Assembly: GCF_018130465.1 (NCBI RefSeq)
Contig: NZ_JAFCKJ010000002.1
Coordinates: 558,001-622,000 of the forward strand
From: Bradyrhizobium canariense
Lineage (GTDB): Bacteria; Pseudomonadota; Alphaproteobacteria; Rhizobiales; Xanthobacteraceae
Reading direction: 5' to 3'
DNA: 64,000 nucleotides
Shown in pieces: positions 34,318 to 42,410 of this stretch; positions within the stretch are counted from its first letter, which is position 1; each line of letters begins with the position of its first letter. A program made the position numbers and the translations under genes. The notes under the pieces are model-generated. The model ran no database searches. It saw nothing but the letters and a program-made list of their open reading frames with translations, and had not been told where the DNA came from.

Positions 34318-35547
34318 ATGCCAGAGACACTGATCAAGGTCGATCTCACCAAGTCGGCCTATGAAAATGACATGGTGCACAACCGCTGGCACCCCGACAT
34401 TCCGATCGTAGCCTGGGTCAATCCCGGCGACGATTTCATCATCGAGACTTATGACTGGACCGGCGGTTTCATCAAGAACAACGATTCTGCCGACGACGTG
34501 CGCGACATCGATCTGTCGATCGTGCACTTCCTCTCCGGCCCGATCGGCGTCAAGGGCGCCGAGCCCGGCGACCTCCTCGTCGTCGACCTGCTCGACGTCG
34601 GTCCGATGAAGGAGAGCATGTGGGGTTTCAACGGCTTCTTCTCCAAGCAGAACGGCGGCGGCTTCCTCACGGATCATTTTCCGCTGGCGCAGAAGTCGAT
34701 CTGGGACATCAAGGGCCTCTACACCTCGTCGCGGCATATTCCGGGCGTCAACTTCGCCGGCCTGATCCATCCCGGCCTGATCGGCTGTCTGCCCGATCCG
34801 AAGATGCTGGACACCTGGAACAAGCGCGAGGCCGAGCTGATCGCGACCAACCCGACCCGTGTGCCCGGCCTTGCCAATCCGCCGTTCGCGCCGACCGCTC
34901 ATGGAGGCCGCGCCAAGGGCGACGTCAAGGACAAGATCGGTGCCGAAGGCGCGCGCACGGTGCCGCCGCGCGAGCACGGCGGCAATTGCGACATCAAGGA
35001 CCTCTCGCGCGGCTCGAAGATCTACTTCCCGGTCTACGTCCCGGGTGCCGGTCTCTCGATGGGCGATCTGCACTTCAGCCAGGGCGACGGTGAGATCACT
35101 TTCTGCGGTGCGATCGAGATGGCCGGCTGGCTGCATCTGAAGGTCGAGGTGATCAAGGACGGCATGGCGAAGTACGGTGTCAAGAATCCGATCTTCAAGC
35201 CGTCGCCGATTACGCCGAACTACAAGGACTATCTGATCTTCGAAGGCATCTCGGTCGACGAGGCCGGCAAGCAGCACTATCTCGACGTTACCATCGCCTA
35301 TCGCCAGGCCTGCCTGAATGCGATCGAATACCTGAAGAAGTTCGGCTACTCCGGCGCCCAGGCCTATTCGATCCTTGGCACCGCGCCGGTCCAAGGTCAC
35401 ATCTCCGGCGTGGTCGACGTGCCGAACGCCTGCGCCACGCTATGGCTCCCGACGGAGATTTTCGATTTCGACGTGATGCCGTCGTCGGCCGGACCGATCA
35501 AGCACATCAAGGGCGACATCCAGATGCCGATCTCGCCGGACAAATAG
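34318..35547 (+). CDS. fmdA: Formamidase
   Basis: This 409-residue member of the acetamidase/formamidase family (FmdA type, not the nitrilase type) hydrolyses formamide to formate and ammonia. It starts MPETLIKVDLTKSAYEND and contains HNRWHPDIPIVAWVNPGDDF, LSGPIGVKGAEPGDLLVVD and GVNFAGLIHPGLIGCLPD. It also has the conserved SMGDLHFSQGDGEITFCGAIEM block, whose His/Asp/Glu residues are the probable metal site. The length matches the Methylophilus enzyme family. AAAGGGGAG precedes the ATG. The gene sits between the amide transporter and fmdB, so import and hydrolysis are encoded together. Confidence 0.95.
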   Translation: MPETLIKVDLTKSAYENDMVHNRWHPDIPIVAWVNPGDDFIIETYDWTGGFIKNNDSADDVRDIDLSIVHFLSGPIGVKGAEPGDLLVVDLLDVGPMKESMWGFNGFFSKQNGGGFLTDHFPLAQKSIWDIKGLYTSSRHIPGVNFAGLIHPGLIGCLPDPKMLDTWNKREAELIATNPTRVPGLANPPFAPTAHGGRAKGDVKDKIGAEGARTVPPREHGGNCDIKDLSRGSKIYFPVYVPGAGLSMGDLHFSQGDGEITFCGAIEMAGWLHLKVEVIKDGMAKYGVKNPIFKPSPITPNYKDYLIFEGISVDEAGKQHYLDVTIAYRQACLNAIEYLKKFGYSGAQAYSILGTAPVQGHISGVVDVPNACATLWLPTEIFDFDVMPSSAGPIKHIKGDIQMPISPDK

Positions 35548-35645
35548 TCTCCCTGCGCGACGGGATGCGGGACGGCAGGCTATTTGCCGCCCCGCATCCG
35601 CCGCGGAATGGCTTCTCTTTCAGGCAACAGCGTAGGGATGATGCG

Positions 35646-36008
35646 ATGCCGGTCTATGAATATCTCTGTGACGATTGCGGTCCGTTCAAGGATCTGCGCC
35701 CGATGGCCGAATACGACGATCCGCAGGCCTGTCCAAGTTGCGAGACCATGGCGCCGCGGGTGATCCTGACCGCGCCGAATTTCTTCTGCATGCCCTCGGA
35801 GAAACGAAAAGCTCACGCCGTCAACGAGCGCAGCTCGCACGCGCCGCAGACGCTTGCGCAATACAAGGCCTCGCATGGCCCCGGCTGCGGCTGCTGTTCA
35901 ACGGGAAAAAACTCGTCGGACAAGAAAAAGCCGGCGCGGCTGGTGACCAAGTCCAGGAGCGGCGCGAAGGGTTTTCCGACCGCGCGGCCCTGGATGATCA
36001 GTCACTGA
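35646..36008 (+). CDS. fmdB: FmdB-like zinc ribbon protein
   Basis: This 120-residue protein starts with the FmdB zinc ribbon [19 protein letters not shown]...CPSCE (CxxC pairs at about 8-11 and 35-38). A second Cys-rich patch, GPGCGCCS, lies near residue 85 and the tail is basic. FmdB was proposed as a regulator of formamidase in Methylophilus, but the domain is widespread and its role is not settled. I chose ATG 35646 because it gives the family N-terminus. It lies between formamidase and aliphatic amidase genes in the same direction. Confidence 0.88.
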   Translation: MPVYEYLCDDCGPFKDLRPMAEYDDPQACPSCETMAPRVILTAPNFFCMPSEKRKAHAVNERSSHAPQTLAQYKASHGPGCGCCSTGKNSSDKKKPARLVTKSRSGAKGFPTARPWMISH

Positions 36009-36048
36009 TTCAAGCGGAAATCTCAAACAGAGTAGAGGAGCAATTCAA

Positions 36049-37089
36049 ATGCTTCACGGTGACATCTCCAGCAGCAACGACACCGTCGGCGTCGCGGTGG
36101 TCAACTACAAGATGCCCCGTCTGCACACCAAGGCGGAGGTGCTCGACAACGCCCGCAAGATCGCCGACATGGTGGTGGGCATGAAGACCGGTCTGCCCGG
36201 CATGGATCTGGTGATTTTCCCGGAATACTCCACCCAGGGCATCATGTACGACTCCAAGGAAATGTATGAGACTGCTTGTGCGGTCCCCGGGGAAGAGACC
36301 GCGATTTTTGCCGAGGCCTGCCGCAAGGCCAAGGTGTGGGGCGTGTTCTCGCTGACCGGCGAGCGCCACGAGGAGCATCCGCACAAGGCGCCCTACAACA
36401 CCCTGATCCTGATGAACGACAAGGGTGAGATCGTGCAGAAGTACCGCAAGATCATGCCGTGGGTGCCGATCGAGGGCTGGTATCCCGGCAATTGCACCTA
36501 TGTCTCCGACGGCCCGAAAGGAATGAAGGTCAGCCTGATCATCTGCGACGACGGCAACTTCCCGGAGATCTGGCGCGACTGCGCCATGAAGGGGGCCGAG
36601 CTGATCGTACGCTGCCAGGGCTACATGTATCCGGCCAAGGAGCAGCAGATCCTGATTTCCAAGGCGATGGCTTGGGCCAACAACGTCTATGTCGCGGTGG
36701 CCAACGCTGCCGGCTTCGACGGCGTCTATTCCTATTTCGGTCACTCCGCGATCATCGGCTTCGACGGCCGCACCCTCGGCGAGTGCGGCGAGGAGGACTA
36801 CGGCATCCAGTACGCCCAGCTGTCGAAACATTTGATCCGCGATGCGCGCCGCAACGGCCAGTCGCAGAACCATCTCTACAAGCTGGTCCATCGCGGCTAC
36901 ACCGGCATGATCAATTCCGGCGAGAGCCCGCGCGGCGTCGCGGCCTGCCCCTATGATTTCTACAAGAACTGGATCGCCGACCCCGAAGGCACGCGGGACA
37001 TGGTCGAGGCGATGACCCGCTCGACGCCGGGCACCGACGAATGCCCGATCGACGGCATCCCGAACGAAGCGGCTCCGAGCAACTACTGA
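36049..37089 (+). CDS. amiE: Aliphatic amidase
   Basis: This 346-residue nitrilase-superfamily amidase hydrolyses short-chain amides (acetamide, propionamide) to the acid and ammonia and can transfer the acyl group to hydroxylamine. It begins [20 protein letters not shown], nearly the Pseudomonas AmiE start, and the catalytic residues fall at the AmiE positions: Glu59 (FPEYS), Lys134 (KYRKIMPW) and Cys166 (IICDDGN). The N-terminus and numbering favour AmiE over the related formamidase AmiF. It is the last gene of the amide operon and is 40 bp after fmdB. Confidence 0.95.
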   Translation: MLHGDISSSNDTVGVAVVNYKMPRLHTKAEVLDNARKIADMVVGMKTGLPGMDLVIFPEYSTQGIMYDSKEMYETACAVPGEETAIFAEACRKAKVWGVFSLTGERHEEHPHKAPYNTLILMNDKGEIVQKYRKIMPWVPIEGWYPGNCTYVSDGPKGMKVSLIICDDGNFPEIWRDCAMKGAELIVRCQGYMYPAKEQQILISKAMAWANNVYVAVANAAGFDGVYSYFGHSAIIGFDGRTLGECGEEDYGIQYAQLSKHLIRDARRNGQSQNHLYKLVHRGYTGMINSGESPRGVAACPYDFYKNWIADPEGTRDMVEAMTRSTPGTDECPIDGIPNEAAPSNY

Positions 37090-37157
37090 GCCATGGCGGG
37101 CATCAACCACCCGCTCCTACGCCGGCAAGGGCGTCGTCCGCTACGCTTGGCAAGGAT

Positions 37158-37988
37158 CTACCGCTTCTGCTGCGCGGGTTTGCGCGGCGGGCGCGGGGCG
37201 GCGGCCGGGGTGGACGTCCCGCTCATCTTGTTGGCGGCCTCGCTGACGTCGAGCAGCGAGCGACGGATGTCATCGAGGAAGTTCGCCGATTTCTTCCTCA
37301 TGGTGTCGGCGAGCTCGTGCAATCCCTGTATCTTTTCGAACAGCTCATCCGCCTTGCCGTCGGCAAAGCCGGGCACCACGCCCTCGATCTTCGTGACCGC
37401 CTTGTCGAAGCCCGCGAAGGCGCTGTCGACCTTGGCCATGACGGAATCGATTTCGCCGCCCTTGCTCCGGAGATCGGCGGTGTAGTTCTCGAACGTGCGC
37501 AGGCCCTCCTTGATTGCCGGGGCGTTGCTGACGATCGTACGGTCGACACTATGCAGGGTGTCGACGATGGATTCGGCGTCGCTGAGATCGGCGGTCAGCA
37601 CGGGGACGCCGTCCGAGTCGAGCGGCACCGGCGGCGCGGAGGGAGCGCCCCCGATCAGCGAGATCGCGGCGACGCCGGTGAGACCCTGGAACTCGATGCC
37701 CGCGACGGTGTCCTTGCGGATCGGCGCGGTGTTGTCGAGCATGACCAGCGCCACGACCTTGCGCGGATTGTCCAGCTTGATCGACAGGATCTGGCCCGCG
37801 GGAACACCGTCGAAATTGACCGGCCCGCCGCGGCGAAGCCCGCTGGCCGAGCCGCCCTCGAATACCACGCGCAGCTGGCTGCGGCTCTGGATGGTGCGCC
37901 ATTTCTGCACGCCGAGCAGGCCGCCGAATGCCACGGCGATCGCCACCAGCGTCGCCGTTCCGATCACCAGATTGCTCGCGCGTGCCAT
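37158..37988 (-). CDS. MCE/MlaD-family protein
   Basis: This 276-residue protein has one N-terminal membrane anchor (about 6-30) and an MCE domain (about 38-120: SRSQLRVVFEGGSASGLRRGGPVNFDGVPAGQI...GIEFQGLTGVAAISLIGG). A helical region (about 130-245) and a basic Pro-rich tail follow. MCE proteins form rings that carry lipids across the periplasm as part of Mla-type ABC transporters. No permease or ATPase partner lies nearby, so it is an orphan here. I chose ATG 37988; an upstream TTG at 38009 would add seven residues. It converges with amiE. Confidence 0.88.
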   Translation of the reverse strand: MARASNLVIGTATLVAIAVAFGGLLGVQKWRTIQSRSQLRVVFEGGSASGLRRGGPVNFDGVPAGQILSIKLDNPRKVVALVMLDNTAPIRKDTVAGIEFQGLTGVAAISLIGGAPSAPPVPLDSDGVPVLTADLSDAESIVDTLHSVDRTIVSNAPAIKEGLRTFENYTADLRSKGGEIDSVMAKVDSAFAGFDKAVTKIEGVVPGFADGKADELFEKIQGLHELADTMRKKSANFLDDIRRSLLDVSEAANKMSGTSTPAAAPRPPRKPAQQKR

Positions 37989-38050
37989 GCAGGGTGATTT
38001 TACGGTCAAAACGGGGAAGTTGGAAGGATGATGCTGCGGCCGTCATGTTA

Positions 38051-38140
38051 CGTAGGGCCGGTTAGCGAAGCGTAACCCGCCACTGCCTCTCGCGTCTGCC
38101 GTGAGGATCGGCGGACCACGCTGCGCTAATCCGCCCTACG
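38051..38140. repeat. Palindromic intergenic repeat, family C (copy 1)
   Basis: The left end CGTAGGGCCGGTTAGCGAAGCG and the right end CTGCGCTAATCCGCCCTACG are imperfect inverted repeats about 90 bp apart, located between the NDP-forming synthetase stop and the MCE gene start. A longer, better-matched copy is at 54610-54723. Confidence 0.75.
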
Positions 38141-38145
38141 CGACG

Positions 38146-40365
38146 TCAATGCCCGGCGGCGCGTTTTGCTGCAGCATTGTTCAGCACGATGAGGGCATCG
38201 ACGGCGACGCCGGTCCTGGCATTGATCAGGAACGGATTGACGTCGATCGAGGCGATCCGGTCGCCGGCATCCGCGATCAGGTTGGACAGACCGACCAGCG
38301 CCTTCACGGCGGAAGCCTCGTGCAAGGCCGGCTTGCCACGATAGCCGCGCATCTTGATGCCGGCCTTGGTACGGCCGATCAGATGCCTCGCCTCAGTCTC
38401 GTCCAGCGGCGCGCCGGCGAGCGCGACGTCCTTCATCAGCTCGATGTCGATGCCGCCGGTGCCGAACAGCACGACCGGACCCATCTCGGCATCGAGGGAG
38501 GCGCCGACCACGAGCTCGAGATCGGCCTTGACCTGTTGCGCGATCAGGATGCCGTCGAGCTTCGGCTTGCCCTTCAGCCTGTTCACCCGCGCGGTGATGT
38601 CGGCGAACGCTTTCTTCACCTCGGCCGCGCTGCTAAGATTCAGCACCACGCCGCCGATGTCGGATTTGTGCAGGATCTCGGCGCTGACGACTTTCGCCAC
38701 GACCGGGAAACCGATCTGCTTCGCGATCTTCACGGCCTCGGCTGCCGTCTGTACGATTGCCTCCTTCGAGATCGGGATGCCATAGGCCTTCAGGAGCTTC
38801 TTCGATGCGACTTCGTCGAGCGCGGCGCCGGTTGCCGATTTCAGCGCCTTCTCCAGCACCGCACGGGCGGCAGGCTTCGAGCTCGAGACGATATCGGGCA
38901 CTTCCTTGTGCAGCTTGGCGTAGTCGAGCAGCGACTTGATCGCAGTCACCGCGCGATCCATGCCCTGCATGACCGCAAGATGCGGCAGCGACTTGCGCAA
39001 GGTCTTGGTGAACTCGGTGAAGCCGATCGACATCGCGCTGATATAGATCACCGGCTTCGAGGCCCGGCTCGCCATCTCGTCGACGATACGCAGATTGCGT
39101 TCGCGCAGCTCGTGCGGCGCTTTCGGCAGCTCGGCATCGATGATGACGATGTCGATATCGGGGTCGTCGATCATCAGTCCGATCGATTTCATGTAGACGG
39201 AGGGATCGACCACCGCGGCAAAGCCAGCGTCGAGGGGGTTGCCGACGATCGAGCCCGGCCCGAGCATTTTTGCCAGCTCAGAGCCGACATGCGAGCTGAG
39301 TGGCGCAAAATTCAGGCCTTCTGCATCGAAGGCATCGATCAGCATGCCGCGCTTGCCGCCGGACAGCGTCACTGCGGCGAGCCGGTCGCCCCTGGGCATA
39401 GCGGCGTGGACGAAGCATTCGGTGGTCTCGATCAGCTCGTCGAGCCCGCCGACCCTGATGACCCCTTCGCGCGTTGCAATGGCGTCGAATGTCTCGATCG
39501 AGCCCGCGAGCGCGCCGGTGTGTGCCATCGCCGCCGCGCGGCCACCCTCGGACGCCCCGAGCTTGAGCGCGATCACCGGCTTGCTCGCGGCGCGCGCCGC
39601 CTTGCAGGCGTCCCGGAATGCCTTGGTGTTGCGCACGCCTTCGAGGTAGACCACGATCACCTTGATGCTCGGATCCTCGGCGAAATAGCGCATCAGGTCC
39701 GGCGTCTCGAGCCCGGCCTCGTTGCCGGTCGTCACCATGTAGCCGACCCCGACGCCGCGATCTTCCAGTGCCTGGCGGATCGCCATGACGATGGCGCCGG
39801 ATTGTCCGGCAATCGCCACCGCGCCCTGTTCCATGGTGACGATACGGTCGTCGATATTGGTGAAGAGCTTTTCGCCGGCGCTCAAATTGCCGAGGCAGTT
39901 CGGGCCGGTGACCGCCAATCCCGTCTCGCGCACGGCCGCTTGCAGTTCGGCGGCGAGCTTCTGACTCTCCTCGTCCTGCAGCTCGCTGAAGCCCGAGGTG
40001 ACGATGGTGGCCGAGCGCGCGCCGGCCGCGGCGGCATCGCGGATCACCTGCACGGCAAAGCGCGCCGGCACCAGCACCAGCACGTGGTCGGGCTTCTCCG
40101 GAAGGCTTGCAAAGTCCTTGTAGCAGGGGACGCCCCAGATGGCGTCGCGTTTGGCATTGACCGGATAGAGCCCGCCCTCGTAGCCGTATTTGACCAGGTT
40201 GTTCCAGATGCGCTCGGCATAGTTGCCGGGCTTGTCGGTCGCGCCCACCAGCACGATGTTGCGCGGATGCAGCATGGCGTGGATGCCCTTGACGATGTCG
40301 CTCGCATCGGGCGTTGGGGACCATGGGTGCGATGAACCGGACGCAGCAGATACGCGAGCTTCCAT
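38146..40365 (-). CDS. NDP-forming acyl-CoA synthetase, fused alpha and beta parts
   Basis: This 739-residue protein is of the acetate:CoA ligase (ADP-forming) superfamily. It has a CoA-binding Rossmann domain (about 28-125; NIVLVGATDKPGNYAERIW), succinyl-CoA-ligase-like domains (about 180-480) with the phosphorylatable His282 in AMAHTGALAG, and a C-terminal ATP-grasp domain (about 520-735; KAYGIPISKEAIVQ, KVVSAEILHKSDIGGV). It lacks the acetyltransferase domain of the longer protein acetyltransferases. It interconverts an acyl-CoA with the acid while making or using ATP; the acid cannot be predicted. ATG 40365 has GGTGAGGT upstream. It appears monocistronic. Confidence 0.9.
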   Translation of the reverse strand: MEARVSAASGSSHPWSPTPDASDIVKGIHAMLHPRNIVLVGATDKPGNYAERIWNNLVKYGYEGGLYPVNAKRDAIWGVPCYKDFASLPEKPDHVLVLVPARFAVQVIRDAAAAGARSATIVTSGFSELQDEESQKLAAELQAAVRETGLAVTGPNCLGNLSAGEKLFTNIDDRIVTMEQGAVAIAGQSGAIVMAIRQALEDRGVGVGYMVTTGNEAGLETPDLMRYFAEDPSIKVIVVYLEGVRNTKAFRDACKAARAASKPVIALKLGASEGGRAAAMAHTGALAGSIETFDAIATREGVIRVGGLDELIETTECFVHAAMPRGDRLAAVTLSGGKRGMLIDAFDAEGLNFAPLSSHVGSELAKMLGPGSIVGNPLDAGFAAVVDPSVYMKSIGLMIDDPDIDIVIIDAELPKAPHELRERNLRIVDEMASRASKPVIYISAMSIGFTEFTKTLRKSLPHLAVMQGMDRAVTAIKSLLDYAKLHKEVPDIVSSSKPAARAVLEKALKSATGAALDEVASKKLLKAYGIPISKEAIVQTAAEAVKIAKQIGFPVVAKVVSAEILHKSDIGGVVLNLSSAAEVKKAFADITARVNRLKGKPKLDGILIAQQVKADLELVVGASLDAEMGPVVLFGTGGIDIELMKDVALAGAPLDETEARHLIGRTKAGIKMRGYRGKPALHEASAVKALVGLSNLIADAGDRIASIDVNPFLINARTGVAVDALIVLNNAAAKRAAGH

Positions 40366-40525
40366 GGCGTGACCTCACCTGTTGTTCTTGTTGGCGGTGC
40401 GTCACTCTGTTCTATGGCGAGTTCTGCGGACTGGCAACCACGTGGGCGGGTATGCCGTGCGGTGGAATGAGCGCGCATCGAGCCAATGGTGATCGACATG
40501 TTCGGATCACGGTTCGCGCTATCGT

Positions 40526-41506
40526 TCAGTACCGCAGCAGGCTGAGCTTGTAGGCGTAGTGATAGGCCATCTGCTTCGCGAGATAGGGAGCGATGGCGCG
40601 CCGGATCTGCATCTGTGTCGGATCGTAGCCGAGAATGCGGCGCCGCAGGGTGCCCATCTCCCTGACGCCGACCGCATAGGTAGATGCCGTCTTTTGTGCG
40701 TCATGGATTCGGAAACAGGCGAGAAATCGCGGCAAGCGTGCGAATTTGAATCCCGCGGCTTGCGCCCGCAGGATGAAGTCCCAGTCCAGCGCGTAGTGGA
40801 AGCTCTCGTCGATCGGCCCGATCCTGTCCCACACGCGCTTGCGCCAGAACATCGTCTCTTGCGGAATGTAGTCGGCGTATCGCAACGCCTTGCCGTCATG
40901 AGGCGGCAGCACGGCGCGGCCGACCTCGAGTCCCTCGCGATCGACGAAGACGCGGTGGCCGTAGACGACGTCGACATGCGGATGTGCGATGAAGTAATTT
41001 GCGACATAGGCAAGTGTCCCGGGCAGCAGCATGTCGTCGCTGTTGAGATAGGCCATGATCTCGCTCTCGATGCCGGCGAAGCCGAGATTGATGGCGCTGG
41101 ACTGTCCCTTGTCCGGTTCGCTCTTCCAGCTCAGGCTTTCGCCGCGGCTCTTCAGGAGATCGAGCGTGCCGTCGATCGAGGCGCCGTCCTGCACGTGGTA
41201 ATACAGGTTCGGATAGTTCTGGCTGACGATGCTGTCGATCGTGGCGCCGAGATACTGCGCATGGTTGTAGCTCGGCGTGACCATCGCGATTCGGGGCGCA
41301 CTCGAATGGATCGCAGGCGCCGGCGGGAAAGCCGTCAGGTTGAGCAGGCGCGGCGGATATTGCTCGAAGGTCCACATCGGCGGGCGGCGCCAGAGGCTCC
41401 GAAGCGAGGAGCGTCTTTGCCCGGCGGCAATACGATCCTGGTTCCTCTCCAGGAGTGCGACGCGGTTTTCGAGCTGTTCGAGACGCTGCCTGAACTCCTC
41501 GTCCAT
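40526..41506 (-). CDS. Family 2 glycosyltransferase with N-terminal coiled coil
   Basis: This encodes 326 residues. A short predicted coiled coil (about 3-30, EEFRQRLEQLENRVALLERN) precedes a GT-A domain (about 70-300) with RIAMVTPSYNHAQYLGATID, the HVQDGASIDGT nucleotide loop and the YLNSDDMLLPGT metal motif (SDD in place of DxD). It also has ALDWDFILRAQAAGF, the acceptor-side motif. It probably adds a sugar to a surface polysaccharide; donor and acceptor are unknown. ATG 41506 is preferred over the GTG immediately before it. No other polysaccharide genes are adjacent. Confidence 0.87.
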   Translation of the reverse strand: MDEEFRQRLEQLENRVALLERNQDRIAAGQRRSSLRSLWRRPPMWTFEQYPPRLLNLTAFPPAPAIHSSAPRIAMVTPSYNHAQYLGATIDSIVSQNYPNLYYHVQDGASIDGTLDLLKSRGESLSWKSEPDKGQSSAINLGFAGIESEIMAYLNSDDMLLPGTLAYVANYFIAHPHVDVVYGHRVFVDREGLEVGRAVLPPHDGKALRYADYIPQETMFWRKRVWDRIGPIDESFHYALDWDFILRAQAAGFKFARLPRFLACFRIHDAQKTASTYAVGVREMGTLRRRILGYDPTQMQIRRAIAPYLAKQMAYHYAYKLSLLRY

Positions 41507-41671
41507 CACCGTTCTTCTCGCAAATTGCAGCGCAAAATACTCAATGGGCCAATCTTAATAGGTCTCCGGCCGACGGCGCCAGTTCAGCGGTTCCATCAAG
41601 CGTGATTGCCCAAGAGTCAGGCGCAGCTTCAAAGGGGTCGGTTGCTCCCGGACGGAACCGACTGCGAACCG

Positions 41672-42241
41672 CTATTCATCGGCTCTGATCAGGGTGGCAT
41701 GCAGGATGTAGCGCTCGGGGCCGGACGAGACGGCGTCGAACGGCCAGCAGGTTGCGAGCACGAGCTCAAAGCCCTGCGTTGCGGGTCCGATACCCGATGC
41801 ATCGAAACGAACCACAGCGGAGGAATCCGCGCGATAGCGGAAGTGTTTACCGTCACTGCGTGTGACATCGATCAGGTCACCAATGGCAACATTCCGCAGG
41901 AAACGGAAGTGTGTGTCGCGATGCGCTGCATATACGGCAACCCCGCGCTCGCCCGCATCAGCCGTTTGGTGGATATGGCCGGGTCCAAAAGCGAGCGCCT
42001 GGCCGCTCGTGCCTTCCAGCACGATCGCGCTGGCGCCGATCCGCCTCACCTCGATCCGCGCGACCGGCCAGGTATCGGCCCATGACCATGGCCGGACTAC
42101 CTCGCCGATCGCAACGCTCCGGTCGAACGCGCGCTCCAGCAGCACCTGCGCGAGCCACGCTTTGGCATGGATGTAGGCGCCGTCGCCGAACAGGATGATG
42201 CCGATCAGGGCGAGAGCCAGGGGAGAGATGAAGCGGGGCAT
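41672..42241 (-). CDS. Gram-negative (class GN) sortase
   Basis: This 189-residue sortase has one N-terminal membrane segment (about 5-19), His107 in YAAHRDTHFRFL, Cys165 in LVLATCWPF (the TLxTC-type motif) and Arg177 in GPERYILHA, the full catalytic triad. Sortases cut an LPxTG-like tag and join the protein to another amine. The adjacent upstream gene encodes a protein ending in LPKTA plus a membrane segment, its probable single dedicated substrate. The active site should face the periplasm. I chose ATG 42241; the frame upstream of it is translation of a palindromic repeat. Confidence 0.92.
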   Translation of the reverse strand: MPRFISPLALALIGIILFGDGAYIHAKAWLAQVLLERAFDRSVAIGEVVRPWSWADTWPVARIEVRRIGASAIVLEGTSGQALAFGPGHIHQTADAGERGVAVYAAHRDTHFRFLRNVAIGDLIDVTRSDGKHFRYRADSSAVVRFDASGIGPATQGFELVLATCWPFDAVSSGPERYILHATLIRADE

Positions 42242-42254
42242 TGTTTCCACACTC

Positions 42255-42332
42255 GTCATTGCGAGCGAAGCGAAGCAATCCAGAATCTTTCCGCGGAGGC
42301 AGCCTGGATTGCTTCGCTGCGCTCGCAATGAC
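42255..42332. repeat. Palindromic intergenic repeat, family B (copy 1)
   Basis: The left end GTCATTGCGAGCGAAGCGAA and the right end TTCGCTGCGCTCGCAATGAC are a near-perfect inverted pair enclosing GCAATCCAG...CTGGATTGC, so the whole 78 bp can fold into one long hairpin. It lies between the sortase start and the stop of its substrate gene. A second copy is at 55699-55783. Confidence 0.85.
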
Positions 42333-42410
42333 AACAAAAAGGCGCGCGCGGCCGTTGGTGTGGGACGGGCAGCCGCGCGCGCTAACAGAGGAGTTCGGGG
42401 GGCTCCTCTC

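Noticed and set aside
38101-40335. Very long open frame (744 codons) on the plus strand
   Set aside because: It is the antisense of the NDP-forming acyl-CoA synthetase, whose motifs are clear. Long opposite-strand frames are expected at this GC content.
42242-42337. N-terminal extension of the sortase (32 extra residues)
   Set aside because: The extension is translation of the family B palindromic repeat. The ATG at 42241 directly precedes the membrane anchor.
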